Shown here one piece after another: positions 25,707-35,081 of a DNA stretch of 64,000 bases. The stretch spans positions 248,001-312,000 of the forward strand of contig NZ_JACHWB010000004.1 of NCBI RefSeq assembly GCF_014191055.1, given 5' to 3'. Every line of letters starts with the position of its first letter. Position 1 is the stretch's first letter. This DNA comes from Microvirga lupini. GTDB taxonomy: Bacteria; Pseudomonadota; Alphaproteobacteria; Rhizobiales; Beijerinckiaceae. A program made the translations under genes and the position numbers. Below the pieces are notes generated by a model that was not told the origin of the DNA, made no database searches, and saw only the letters and a program-made list of their open reading frames with translations.

Positions 25707-27427
25707 GAAACAATCTGCCTCGGGATCGTGATGATGAAACTGGCGCCGCCGGTCGGCCCTGCAGTCACCATGATCGATCCCTTGTGGGCCTGGACGACGC
25801 TATAGGCGATGGCCAAGCCAAGTCCAGTTCCAGACCCGACGGGTTTGGTCGTAAAGAACGGCTCGAAGATGCGCTCCCGCAATTCCGGTGGTATTCCCGG
25901 TCCCGTATCGGTGATCCTGATCGTATAGGTTGTCTCGTTGCTCTCGGTTTCAATGTCTATGCCGCCAGTTCCCTTGATGGCATCCGCGGCATTGCCGACG
26001 ATGTTCATGACGACCTGGTTGAGCAGGGCGGGCGAGCAGTAGAGGTCGGGAACCGCGTTGTAGCGGCGTCGCACGTCGATTCGGGTCCCCAGCTTATGGC
26101 CCAGGAGGGCCAGCACGGTCTCGATCGATTGGGGCACGTTGACGGTTTGGAAATCGCCCTCGTCCAGACGCGAGAAGCGCCGAAGATTCAGGACGAGCTC
26201 CTGGATCCGGCCGAGACCCAGCTTCATGGCGCCAATGCGGTCACGGGATTTCTGGACCTGCCGCTCAAGGCCTGCATCAGGTGGCAGCTTGGTGGCAATT
26301 TCGGTGAGCAGCCGCTCCACCGTCCCCTGATGAGCCTGGATATACGCCAGGGGATTGTTGATTTCGTGGGCGATGCCCGCCACCAACTCGCCGAGAGAGG
26401 CCATCTTGGCGGCCTGAACGAGCTGGGCCTGGGTTCCCTTCAGGAGGTCATTGGCCTCTTCCAGCTCGCGGTTCGCCCTGGCGAGCGCCTCGGCCGAGGC
26501 GGCTTCGGCCCGAGCGCGGGCGAGGGCAAGTTCGCGCTCCCGCAGCTCGGCCTCGATGCGCCAGTTCTCATCCTGCATAAGCTTGCGCCGGACGAGCGCA
26601 CGGATGCGCACCCGCATCCCGTCGGCTTCGATCCCTGTGGGAATGATGTCGTCCACACCCGCGGCGAAGGCCCGGGCGAGGAGCTGTCCGCCGTCCTCAT
26701 TGCCGAGGCCCACGATTGCAAAGCTCGGAGCGTCTGCCCCCGGCAGGGGCGCCAGACCCCGGTAGAGGTTCAACTGGCGGCACAGCTCGATACCGTCGAA
26801 GCCCGGACTGAGCAGGTTGACCAGAATGCAGTCCCAGGTGGCATCCACCGAACGGACGAGCCGCAGGGCCTCGGCAGGATCCGGAGCTACGGTGACCGAA
26901 TAACCCTCGTGGGCCAGGATGCCCTGAAGGTAGGTGCGATGCGTGAGGCTGTCGTCCACGATCAGGATGCAGGCCCGACGAAACGTTCCGAAGCTGGGAG
27001 ACTGTCGCTCCTCCCGCTCATCGCTGACGGGCGATGAGCGCCGGCGCAGAAGCGCCTTGATCCGCAGGATGATCAGCTCCTGTTCGGCGGATTTGGAGAT
27101 ATAGGCGTCTGCTCCGCTCTCCAGCCCCTGCCGCTCGACGGTTCGCTCCCGGGCCTCCGTGAGCATGATGACCGGAATGGCCCGGGTGCGGACGTTCAGG
27201 CGCATCTGCCGGGTCAGCTCGTCCCCGTTCATGCCGGGCAGGTGATAATCCGCGATGACGAGATCGGGCAGCTTCTCGTTCAATCCGTCGAGGGCTGCCT
27301 CTGCGGTCGAGCGCCAGGACACGTTGAAACCGTTCGTCTCCAGCATGTGGCGCAGCTGCAGCGCCTGGGTTTCCGAATCCTCGACAAGGAGGATTTCAGC
27401 AGCCTGGGCCAGAGGTCCGGTGCTCAT
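25703..27427 (-). CDS. REC-REC-histidine kinase (CheS3-like)
   Basis: A 574-residue soluble protein. Receiver 1 (about 10-125) has VEDSE and phosphoacceptor Asp60 (VIADYHLPG). Receiver 2 (about 152-275) has LIVDDS, but its phosphoacceptor position is Asn204 (LVNLLSPGFDG), so it is probably not phosphorylated. A coiled coil (about 288-335) leads to a kinase core with His354 in GIAHEINNPLAY and an ATPase domain with GTGLGLAI. Two N-terminal receivers ahead of a kinase inside a che operon recalls CheS3 of Rhodospirillum centenum, which takes phosphate from a CheA. The ATG at 27427 overlaps the cheB stop; a longer open frame upstream is a shadow of cheB. Confidence 0.9.
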   Translation of the reverse strand: MSTGPLAQAAEILLVEDSETQALQLRHMLETNGFNVSWRSTAEAALDGLNEKLPDLVIADYHLPGMNGDELTRQMRLNVRTRAIPVIMLTEARERTVERQGLESGADAYISKSAEQELIILRIKALLRRRSSPVSDEREERQSPSFGTFRRACILIVDDSLTHRTYLQGILAHEGYSVTVAPDPAEALRLVRSVDATWDCILVNLLSPGFDGIELCRQLNLYRGLAPLPGADAPSFAIVGLGNEDGGQLLARAFAAGVDDIIPTGIEADGMRVRIRALVRRKLMQDENWRIEAELRERELALARARAEAASAEALARANRELEEANDLLKGTQAQLVQAAKMASLGELVAGIAHEINNPLAYIQAHQGTVERLLTEIATKLPPDAGLERQVQKSRDRIGAMKLGLGRIQELVLNLRRFSRLDEGDFQTVNVPQSIETVLALLGHKLGTRIDVRRRYNAVPDLYCSPALLNQVVMNIVGNAADAIKGTGGIDIETESNETTYTIRITDTGPGIPPELRERIFEPFFTTKPVGSGTGLGLAIAYSVVQAHKGSIMVTAGPTGGASFIITIPRQIVS

Positions 27428-28500
27428 TCGCCGTCTCCTCTGGCCAGGCGCAGGATACGGGGTGCGATCAAGTCGAGGGGCAGGCTGACATTGACGCCGC
27501 CCAGGCGTGCCGCCGCCGCCGGCATGCCGTAGACGACGGCGGTGCTTTCGTCCTCCGCCACCGCATAACCGCCGGCCTGGCGCAGCTCGACGAGGCCCTG
27601 GGCGCCATCCTCCCCCATGCCGGTGAGGATCACTCCCAGACCTCGGCGACCAAGCGAGCGCGCCATCGACTGGAACAGCAGGGTGGCGGAGGGGCGTTGA
27701 TTGGCGAGCGGCGGCTCGGCGCTCAGCTTCAGGGTGCCCGCGGAGGAGAGAAGCAGGTGCCGGTCGCCGGGCGCGACATAGACCCGGCCGGACCTCGGGA
27801 TTTCCTGATCCTGCGCGAGGCGCACCTCGAGGGGGACCAGTCCGTTCAGCCAGGAGGCGAAGCCTTCCATGAAGGGGGCCCCCATATGCTGGACGAGGAG
27901 AATCGGAAGCGGAAAATCCTGGGGCAGGGCGCCCAGAACCTTCGCAAGCGCGGGCGGTCCGCCGGTCGAGGCGGCGATGCCCATGGTGCTCGGGCGGGCC
28001 ACGCTCCATTCCGGGTCCTGCCTGGCTGTCGGTGAGGCCTGGGCCTCGCGCCAGGGACTGAACGAACGCTGCCGGACCACGGGCACCTGGCTCATGATGT
28101 AGAGCTGGGTGCAGATGGTGCTGGCGATCGCGGCATAGCCCTCGCTGGAGAGGCCGACGGGCTTTTCCACCACCGTGAGCGCACCGGCCCGTAGCGCGTT
28201 CATGGAAATCTTGAGCGAGGAATCCTCGATGCTGTCGGCGATGACCACGATGGGCGTCGGGTGCTCCGACATGATTCTGCGCGTCGCCTCCAGTCCGTCG
28301 ATTCCGGGCAGGCGAATATCCATGGAGATCACGTCCGGCCGGACGCGGCCGATCTCCCGCAGGGCCTCCTCGGCCGAGTCGACGGCGGCAGCCACAATGA
28401 GGCGCGGGTCGCTGGAGATGATATGGACGAGCAGCTGCCGGACCACGAGGGAGTCCTCGACGACCATCACCCGAACCCGCAACTGAGGCGCCATACTCAT
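27424..28500 (-). CDS. cheB: Chemotaxis response regulator protein-glutamate methylesterase CheB
   Basis: A 358-residue CheB. The receiver (about 8-125) has VVEDS and phosphoacceptor Asp61 (ISMDIRLPG). The methylesterase domain has the catalytic Ser in GIAASTGGPPAL, the His in LLVQHM and the Asp in GMGEDGAQGLVEL. It removes methyl groups from the operon's receptor and balances CheR. ATGs at 28500 and 28494 are both possible; the first gives the shortest gap to cheA (10 bases). Confidence 0.93.
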   Translation of the reverse strand: MSMAPQLRVRVMVVEDSLVVRQLLVHIISSDPRLIVAAAVDSAEEALREIGRVRPDVISMDIRLPGIDGLEATRRIMSEHPTPIVVIADSIEDSSLKISMNALRAGALTVVEKPVGLSSEGYAAIASTICTQLYIMSQVPVVRQRSFSPWREAQASPTARQDPEWSVARPSTMGIAASTGGPPALAKVLGALPQDFPLPILLVQHMGAPFMEGFASWLNGLVPLEVRLAQDQEIPRSGRVYVAPGDRHLLLSSAGTLKLSAEPPLANQRPSATLLFQSMARSLGRRGLGVILTGMGEDGAQGLVELRQAGGYAVAEDESTAVVYGMPAAAARLGGVNVSLPLDLIAPRILRLARGDGE

Positions 28501-28510
28501 CGCACGGAAC

Positions 28511-30721
28511 TCACAACACCTGTCCGATCGTGGCCAGCAATTCGCGCTGATCGAACTTCTGCTTGGTAATATAGGCGCTCGCGCCGAGATCGAGACCCTT
28601 GCGCACATCCTCCGGGTCTGCGCGGGATGTCATCAGGATCACCGGCACGGCGGAGAGCCTCGGGTCGTTCTTGATCGCCTGCAGCAGGCCGAAGCCGTCC
28701 ATGCGCGGCATTTCCACGTCGGCGATCACGAGGTCGATCATGGCCTCGCCCGAGCGCAGCACATGGAGGGCGTCGATGCCGTCGACGCTGAGGAGAACTT
28801 CGTAGCCCTGCGCCTCCAGAATGCTCTTCTCCAGGGTGCGGGTGGTGATCGAATCGTCGACCACGAGAATGGTCCTGGCTTGGCGCTCTTCCTCCGGAGC
28901 CCACCGGGTGAGACCCAGGCCGCCGGCCGCGAGACGGCCTTCGTTCCTGACCCAATGCTCGATCAGCCGGTCCGGGCTGAGCACCAGGGCGGGCATTTCG
29001 TCTTCCAGAAGCACGGTGCCCGAGACCAGTTCGTTCAGCCCGATGGCCTGGACGTCGCTGACGAGCATCGTCCGAACATCATGGAACGCGTTGACTGCAA
29101 GGGCGCAGATTCGGGAGCCGTGGCGGACGAGAACGGCCTTCACGTGTCCGGCCTCAGTGGGCAAGGGGGCATTGGAGGATCCTGTCAGAGCGGCGAGGCC
29201 GACAATTGGAACGACAACGTCCTGCCCCCCAATCTCGATCCGGATTGCCGGGCGGCCTTCCACACTCTCCAGGCTGTCCGCACGCAGGCGCAGAAGGCGC
29301 TCCACCGCATGGGCGGGCAGACCGAACATGCGGTCCTCGGCCTCGAGCAGCAGCAGGGGCTGACGGGCGGCCGTGAACGGCACGTTCAGCAGAACCTCCG
29401 TGCCCTGCGGGTAGCGAGGGCGGAGCAGAACGGACCCTTGCAGCTTACGGACCGCTTCCGCCACGACGGACAGGCCGATGCCGCGGCCCGACAGCCTGTC
29501 GACTTCACCCGCCGTCGAGAATCCTGGCGTGAAGACCAGGGCAAGCAATTGATCCATCATCGGTGGCGGATGGCCTGAAGCCCTGGGCTGGAGCAGCCCG
29601 CGTTCGATGGCGACCTGCTCGATCCGGGCGAGGTCGGGGCCGCGTCCGTCATCGCGGATGCTGATGGCGAGGCGGCCACCGCGCGAGGCCAGCTCGAGGG
29701 TGACCTCGGCCTGCTCGGGCTTGCCTTCGGCGATCCGTTCGTCAGGCGGTTCCGCGCCATGGCTCACTGCGTTGCGCAGGAGATGCATCACGGGATCCTT
29801 CAAGGCCTGAAGCACCTGCCGGTCGACCTGGATGTCGAGACCAAGGCTGCGCACATGCACATCCCGGCCGGCCTTGCGGGCGATCTCACGCACCATCTGC
29901 CCGAAGCCGCCGAACACCGTCTCGGCCGAGACGAGCGACACCCGGTCGATGTTTTCGCGAACCTGCCGGGCGGCCTGGTCGATGGACCAGCTCGATTGCC
30001 GCCGCTCGCGGGTCAGGGCGGAGACCTTGCGGAACAAGCCTTTCAGGCTCTGATCGAAATCGCGCAGGCGCGGGGCAAACGACGCGGGACCGCGCTGGGT
30101 TGAGGTGGATCCCTGCTGTGCGGTCGCGCCCAAGGCGTTCAACTGCTCATGCAGGTGATCCCAGCTGCGCCTCAGGCCACGGCTGTCGATCTCGATCTGC
30201 CGCAAGTCGTCATCCAGGCTTTCGTTCGTCTGCAGCACGGTCAGAAGCTGGTGCATGGATGAGGAGAGTTCCTCCATCTGCTCGGCCGATACGCGCAGAT
30301 AGGAACTGCCGCCGGCCTCGCTCACCGGATCGGCTTTTGCACCCGATAGCTCCGGCTCGCCAGGGGCCGGCGCCGATGCCAGGACCGGCTGCACCTGCAT
30401 GGCAGGCGGCTTCAAGACATCGGCAACAAGGTCTTCGATCGTATCCAGGTCCCGCCGCACCGTGGCGATAGTCGGTGCATCAAGAGATTGCTGCCCTTCC
30501 AGAACCCCCGAGAAAAGTGATTCAAGCTGATGCGCGACTTCTTCCACCGCAGGCAAGTCGACGGCCCTTGCCGCACCTTTGAGACTATGCGCACGTCGAA
30601 AGACATCCGTCAGGTCGATCTCGCCCCGGCCGGCATGATCGAGCGCGGATCGGATCGCATCGAGATGCTCCCGATGTTCCGCCTCGAAAGCCGCCAGCAG
30701 CTGTTTGCGGATATCCGTCAC
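28511..30721 (-). CDS. Hybrid chemotaxis histidine kinase CheA-REC
   Basis: A 736-residue kinase. The Hpt domain has phosphorylatable His45 in RRAHSLKGAARA. The P3/P4 region carries LLRNAVSHGAE and the G-boxes RDDGRGPD and SGRGIGLSVV. The P5 CheW-like domain follows, and a C-terminal receiver has Asp668 (VIADVEMPRMDG). The P2 CheY-binding domain is missing, and the attached receiver is the WspE/FrzE-like arrangement typical of alternative-function pathways rather than flagellar ones. It sits between the mcp and cheB genes. Confidence 0.93.
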   Translation of the reverse strand: MTDIRKQLLAAFEAEHREHLDAIRSALDHAGRGEIDLTDVFRRAHSLKGAARAVDLPAVEEVAHQLESLFSGVLEGQQSLDAPTIATVRRDLDTIEDLVADVLKPPAMQVQPVLASAPAPGEPELSGAKADPVSEAGGSSYLRVSAEQMEELSSSMHQLLTVLQTNESLDDDLRQIEIDSRGLRRSWDHLHEQLNALGATAQQGSTSTQRGPASFAPRLRDFDQSLKGLFRKVSALTRERRQSSWSIDQAARQVRENIDRVSLVSAETVFGGFGQMVREIARKAGRDVHVRSLGLDIQVDRQVLQALKDPVMHLLRNAVSHGAEPPDERIAEGKPEQAEVTLELASRGGRLAISIRDDGRGPDLARIEQVAIERGLLQPRASGHPPPMMDQLLALVFTPGFSTAGEVDRLSGRGIGLSVVAEAVRKLQGSVLLRPRYPQGTEVLLNVPFTAARQPLLLLEAEDRMFGLPAHAVERLLRLRADSLESVEGRPAIRIEIGGQDVVVPIVGLAALTGSSNAPLPTEAGHVKAVLVRHGSRICALAVNAFHDVRTMLVSDVQAIGLNELVSGTVLLEDEMPALVLSPDRLIEHWVRNEGRLAAGGLGLTRWAPEEERQARTILVVDDSITTRTLEKSILEAQGYEVLLSVDGIDALHVLRSGEAMIDLVIADVEMPRMDGFGLLQAIKNDPRLSAVPVILMTSRADPEDVRKGLDLGASAYITKQKFDQRELLATIGQVL

Positions 30722-30748
30722 GATGCGCGCATCTCCATGTCCGCCGCT

Positions 30749-32422
30749 CTACAGACGATAGCGCTCGGCGAGGCCGAGGAGCTGCTGCGAGAGCTGGGAC
30801 AGATTGGCCGCCGCCGTGTCGAGCTGGCGGGTGCCGGCGGCCGTCTGCTGGCTCGCCTGACGGATGTTCTGAAGCGCGCCCATCACCTGCTCGATGCCGA
30901 GCTGTTGCTGGTTCGTGGAGGCCACGATCTGCTGGAACGTCTGCACGCTTTCCTGAATCTGACCCGAGATGCCGGTGATCGTCTGCTGCGTGATGTCGGT
31001 GCGTTCCTTGCCGGCGGTCACGCGCTTGACGGCTTCCTCGGTCAGCATCACGGACGAGTTGATGCCACGCTGAATGTCGCCCAGGATCGAGCGCACCTGC
31101 GTGGTTGCGTCCTTCGCCTGGTCGGCGAGTGTCTTCATCTCGGACGCCACGACCGCGAAGCTGCGGCCGTTCTCGCCGGCCGCCGCCGCTTCGATGGCCG
31201 CGTTCAGCGCCAGAAGATGCGTGCGCTCGGAAATGTCGTTGACCGAGGTGATGATCTCGCCGACGGCCTGCGTCTTCTCGCTGAGCGCCACGATGTTCTC
31301 CGCCACCGCCTCGGCCTGTTCGCGGATCGCATCCATGGCGCGCGCCGTGTCCTCGACCGCCTGAAGGCCCGCCATGCTGGTCTGCGCGGCCGCTTGGGCG
31401 GAAGCGATAACCTCCTGTGCGCGCTTGCCGATCTGGGCGCCTGAATGGGTGATCTCGTCGACGGTCGCGGCAGTCTCCTGAACGGCTGCGAGCTGTTCCT
31501 CGACGGAGGCTGCCTGCTCCTGGGTCGAGGCGCGGATCTCTGCCGCGGCCGCATTCAGATTTTCGGTCGCTTCACGGCTTTGGCGCGCGAGCTGTCGCAA
31601 GCCCTCGACCATGGAATTGAGTGTGCTGCCGAGATGCCCGATCTCGTCCTTGCCGGTCACGGCCATCTGGCCGCCCAGCTCTCCGCGCCCGATCCGCTCG
31701 ACGAACCCCATGAAGGCATTGAGTGGTGTTATGATGGACGAGCGCAGAAGATAGCTGATGATCAGGCTGAGCAGGGCCGTGCCAGCGATGGCAACGATGA
31801 TGGAAGTGCGGCTTTCCTGGTAAATCTCGCTGGCTTGGCTCTGGCCGATCGAGTTTGCCGTCACCAGGACTTCTCGGGCCTCATTCAGTGTCTTGACCCA
31901 TTCGCCACGGTTCGCATTCAGAGATGTCTGCGTTCTGAGAATGGTGGGAAGATCGGCGGTTTGCAGCTCGGCGAACTGCCGCTCGCTCGCTGTCCTCAGC
32001 TGGCGCAATCCTTCGCTCGCCTGACTTAAGAGCTCCCCGATACGGCGCCATGCCTGCCCTCTCTCGGCCGAGATGGATTGTGCCGCAAAACCGTTTGCCA
32101 TGGCTGTGGCTTGCACGATGGCGTTTTCAGCAGTCACTGATTGGCGGCCCCATTCACGAATCAGGTCGTCGAACGACGTCTGCTGGCCCAGCGAGCGGAG
32201 CAGATAGCGGGCCATGATTTCCTCGCGCAGGCTGCGCATGCTGTTCTGCTGATCGTTGATCGTCTCAAGCTGACGCATCAGCGAGATGTCGCGCGAGACG
32301 ATCCGCTCGGCCGTCTGCCGCACCTCGTCGAGCCGGTTGATGGAGTAGAAGCCCAGCCCGACCATCATGGCGAGAATGACGGCAAAGCCGAGAAGGATGC
32401 GGTTGGCGATCGAGATCGTCAC
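30749..32422 (-). CDS. Methyl-accepting chemotaxis protein
   Basis: A 557-residue receptor. TM1 is near 9-26, an all-helical periplasmic domain spans 27-205, and TM2 lies at about 207-226. HAMP follows, then the signalling hairpin with tip ERTHLLALNAAIEAAAAGEN (399-418), where the usual Asn of the tip is His402. Glutamine/glutamate pairs for methylation flank it. The GTG start at 32422 is one base past the cheW stop (TGACGTG), so translation is coupled; a TGGAG sequence precedes it. The periplasmic helical domain resembles the 4-helix-bundle type; the ligand is unknown and may be mechanical, as in Wsp. Confidence 0.9.
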   Translation of the reverse strand: MTISIANRILLGFAVILAMMVGLGFYSINRLDEVRQTAERIVSRDISLMRQLETINDQQNSMRSLREEIMARYLLRSLGQQTSFDDLIREWGRQSVTAENAIVQATAMANGFAAQSISAERGQAWRRIGELLSQASEGLRQLRTASERQFAELQTADLPTILRTQTSLNANRGEWVKTLNEAREVLVTANSIGQSQASEIYQESRTSIIVAIAGTALLSLIISYLLRSSIITPLNAFMGFVERIGRGELGGQMAVTGKDEIGHLGSTLNSMVEGLRQLARQSREATENLNAAAAEIRASTQEQAASVEEQLAAVQETAATVDEITHSGAQIGKRAQEVIASAQAAAQTSMAGLQAVEDTARAMDAIREQAEAVAENIVALSEKTQAVGEIITSVNDISERTHLLALNAAIEAAAAGENGRSFAVVASEMKTLADQAKDATTQVRSILGDIQRGINSSVMLTEEAVKRVTAGKERTDITQQTITGISGQIQESVQTFQQIVASTNQQQLGIEQVMGALQNIRQASQQTAAGTRQLDTAAANLSQLSQQLLGLAERYRL

Positions 32423-32423
32423 G

Positions 32424-33026
32424 TCAAACTCCAGGAACAGGGGAAGTGGACAGGAAGGGGCGCAGAAGCCGCTCAGGATCGAGGAGGGACAGGGTGTCGG
32501 CCGGATCGCCAGCGGCATCCTGCAGGCGGGCATAGCCGATCACCGCATCGGTTCGAAAGCCTGTGGCCTCCTCACCCGTCAGCAGGCGGATGTCGGCGAC
32601 CGCATAGGCACGCTCGACCCTGAGAGCCACCTGCGGCTGATCGCGGCGGAGCAGGATGAAATGTTGATCTTCACCCTCCCCGAAAGATTCGATTCCGAGG
32701 GCGAGCGCCAGATCGATCACGCTCACCAGTCGTCCGCCCCGGCCGAACAAACCGACCATTGCCGGAGGACCGTCCGGAACGGGCATGACTTTCTGGGGCG
32801 GCAGCACTTCGGCGACGGCCTCGATCGGAATCCCGAACCGCTCTCGACCTGAACCGCAGACAAGGGCGCGCGGCAGGACCTGGGCCGGAGATGCTTTATC
32901 CTTGCGCCGCGAGGCGAGGCTCTCGGTTCGTTCGTCCAGGATATGCTGCACCCGCTCCTCGGCCGAGCGAATCCTGCCCCTGTCGATCTGCCTCAGCTTG
33001 CGTCGAACGGATCTCGCCATGGTCAT
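32424..33026 (-). CDS. Chemotaxis coupling protein CheW (second copy)
   Basis: A 200-residue CheW. The first 45 residues or so are a basic, charged helix (RSVRRKLRQIDRGRIRSAEE). The CheW beta-barrel begins at RALVCGSGRERFGIPIEAVAEV, with PDGPPAMVGLFGRGGRLVSVIDL as the core. It links the receptor to the CheA P5 domain. The ATG at 33026 overlaps the cheR stop. The long N-terminal extension resembles WspB/WspD-type adaptors. Confidence 0.88.
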   Translation of the reverse strand: MTMARSVRRKLRQIDRGRIRSAEERVQHILDERTESLASRRKDKASPAQVLPRALVCGSGRERFGIPIEAVAEVLPPQKVMPVPDGPPAMVGLFGRGGRLVSVIDLALALGIESFGEGEDQHFILLRRDQPQVALRVERAYAVADIRLLTGEEATGFRTDAVIGYARLQDAAGDPADTLSLLDPERLLRPFLSTSPVPGV

Positions 33027-34465
33027 GCCTTCCGTCTGGACGGCGATGCCGCGTCGAGGTGGATGCGGACCAGGTCACGCAATTCCCTCGCCGTTACCCC
33101 ATCGCCTTCGTCGAGCGGGTGATCATCTGCCAAAGCCGCGACGCTCTGAGCCGCATGGGTCAGGGAGCGACGTCCAGGGGCCGATCTCCTTTCGGCGAGC
33201 ATCAGGAGTCCGAGATGGTAATGAGCCATGGCGAAGTTTTTATCGAGATAAAGACTTTTAAGGAAGCTTTTCTCAGCTTCATCAGGGCGCCCCAATGCCC
33301 GCAGAACGAGGCCTTGGTAAAAATGCAGCACGGCGTTCAGCGGCTCGGTGGCGAGGGCCTTCCGGCACAGGCTCGCTGCGGCGGTAAAGTCCCCTGCATT
33401 GGCGCGCGTCCTGATATCGCCGAGGAGATCGCCAGCTGGTTGAGAGGCGGGAAGAGGCAATGCCTTGTGTGAGACCTGCGCGAGGCGCGGGGGGGCTGGC
33501 CTGGGGGCTGGCGCTTCAGGTATCGGGTCAGGCAGGAGCGGTTTCCAACCTTGCAGGTCAGGCTTGGACTCCACCGGAGCGGGCATAGGCAGTAGCGCGG
33601 TGCCGGCTCCGCGCCGGTAGGCAACGGTCCCCGGCAGGTTCAGGGTCTGCATCATCGCAGAAAAGATGGGATTGGGCTCGGCATGGCCCAGCAGCATCCA
33701 GCCGTCGTCGTCCAGCCGATCGCGCAAAGCCCCGACGATCTGCGTGACCGTCTCGGGATGGAAGTAGATCAAGACGTTCCGGCACAGGATCAGATCGAAG
33801 TCGGTGAGTTCAAGCGGCGAGGTGCCGTCGAGAAGGCTCAGCAGGCTGTGCCGCTCAAAACGCACCAGGGAGCGGAACTCCCGCCGCACCTCCCACTGCT
33901 CCTTGCCTGCATCGACGAAATAAAGCTGCCGCTGTTCCTCCGGCATGGAACGAAGCGCCCATTTGCCGAACCGCGCCTGCTGGGCCGCCTTCAGGAAGCT
34001 GTCGTTGATGTCGGTTCCGAGAATGCTGACGCGCCATGTTCCAAGGCTATCCCCGAGGACCTCATTCGCGAGAATGGCGAGGGAATAAGGCTCGGCCCCT
34101 GTGGAGCATCCGGCGCTCCAGATCCGCAGCCGCCGCGTGGCCGCCTTCCTGGCGATGATCTCGGGCAGGATGGTCTCGCGCAAGGCCGCGAACTGCTCTG
34201 CGTAGCGGAAGAAGAAGGTCTCGCCGATGGTGATCTCGGCCTCGAGCTTACCCCATTCCGCCGGACCCGAGATCGGGTCATCCAGCAGGGTCAGATAGGC
34301 GCTGGAATCGGACAGACCCGTGGCGCGCAGCCGCTTGCGCACGCGCTCCCACAGGAGGTCGTCCTTGTCCTGGTAGTAGAAATGCCCCGTGCGCTCGATC
34401 ACACGGCTCTTCAGGTGGGAAAAGCCGGCGTCGATCAGCGGAACGGGATGGGGCCGTGCGGCCAT
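33023..34465 (-). CDS. CheR-type methyltransferase with C-terminal TPR region
   Basis: A 480-residue protein. The CheR domain (about 10-270) has the GETFFFR loop (81-87) and the SAM motif WSAGCSTGAEPYS (116-128), followed by LILCRNVLIYF. After a proline-rich linker at about 290-345 a TPR-like tail has LNAVLHFYQGLVLRALGR and the paired repeat KNFAMAHYHLGLLMLAER. CheR with a TPR tail is the WspC form that methylates the pathway's own receptor. Start at 34465 overlaps the preceding cheW stop by one base; an ATG six codons earlier is possible. Confidence 0.92.
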   Translation of the reverse strand: MAARPHPVPLIDAGFSHLKSRVIERTGHFYYQDKDDLLWERVRKRLRATGLSDSSAYLTLLDDPISGPAEWGKLEAEITIGETFFFRYAEQFAALRETILPEIIARKAATRRLRIWSAGCSTGAEPYSLAILANEVLGDSLGTWRVSILGTDINDSFLKAAQQARFGKWALRSMPEEQRQLYFVDAGKEQWEVRREFRSLVRFERHSLLSLLDGTSPLELTDFDLILCRNVLIYFHPETVTQIVGALRDRLDDDGWMLLGHAEPNPIFSAMMQTLNLPGTVAYRRGAGTALLPMPAPVESKPDLQGWKPLLPDPIPEAPAPRPAPPRLAQVSHKALPLPASQPAGDLLGDIRTRANAGDFTAAASLCRKALATEPLNAVLHFYQGLVLRALGRPDEAEKSFLKSLYLDKNFAMAHYHLGLLMLAERRSAPGRRSLTHAAQSVAALADDHPLDEGDGVTARELRDLVRIHLDAASPSRRKA

Positions 34466-34971
34466 CAGGCCGGCACCGCCCATTCGTCGAGGCGGCTCTG
34501 CGCCTGGCGTCCGAGCTCTGCCAGCGCCTGCTGCTCTTCCGTGAGCAGGATCCGGTCAGCCGAGAGGAGATGAACGAGCCGGTCATCCCAGGTGACCTCC
34601 GCTTCCAGGCAGCCGTTCAGGGTCTCGGCCTGCCTGACATCCGAGATCTGCGCGGCATTCACCGTCGCCACATCCAGGACGCGGTCGACAAGGAGTGCGC
34701 TGGGGTCGGTTGAGCCACCGGCTCCGATCAGGATCAGGTGCCGGTAGAGATCACTCTCCGGATGATCCTCACCCTTCTGCAGACCGAACAGCACGTCGAG
34801 CCGGAGAACCGGAACCGCGTCTCCACCGAGATTGAAGAAGCCGGCTACCGGACGGGGCAGGGACGGCGGACGCCACAGGCGGGGCAGGGGCAGGAATTCG
34901 CGCACGGCGCTGCGGTGCAGGGCACAGGCGGTGCCGCACACGTCGAAGATGATGATCTGCAGGCTCGCCAT
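34465..34971 (-). CDS. Chemotaxis coupling protein CheW (first copy)
   Basis: A 168-residue CheW domain: LQIIIFDVCGTACALHRSAV is the ligand-like strand pair, RPVAGFFNLGGDAVPVLRLDV the conserved core, and LVDRVLDVATV the third segment. A basic/acidic helix of 40 residues ends the protein. First gene of the chemosensory operon; the preceding 110-base gap to bcsK could hold the promoter, but no convincing -35/-10 pair is seen, and read-through from the cellulose operon is possible. Confidence 0.85.
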   Translation of the reverse strand: MASLQIIIFDVCGTACALHRSAVREFLPLPRLWRPPSLPRPVAGFFNLGGDAVPVLRLDVLFGLQKGEDHPESDLYRHLILIGAGGSTDPSALLVDRVLDVATVNAAQISDVRQAETLNGCLEAEVTWDDRLVHLLSADRILLTEEQQALAELGRQAQSRLDEWAVPA

Positions 34972-35081
34972 GGATCAGATCGCTGGACGCCGGTTCCGAG
35001 TGAGGGATGAGAGACTTGGTGAGCATTAGATAGGCACCGGGCCGCCTCCGGCAACCGTACCGTCAGGCTACTGGGACTAGG

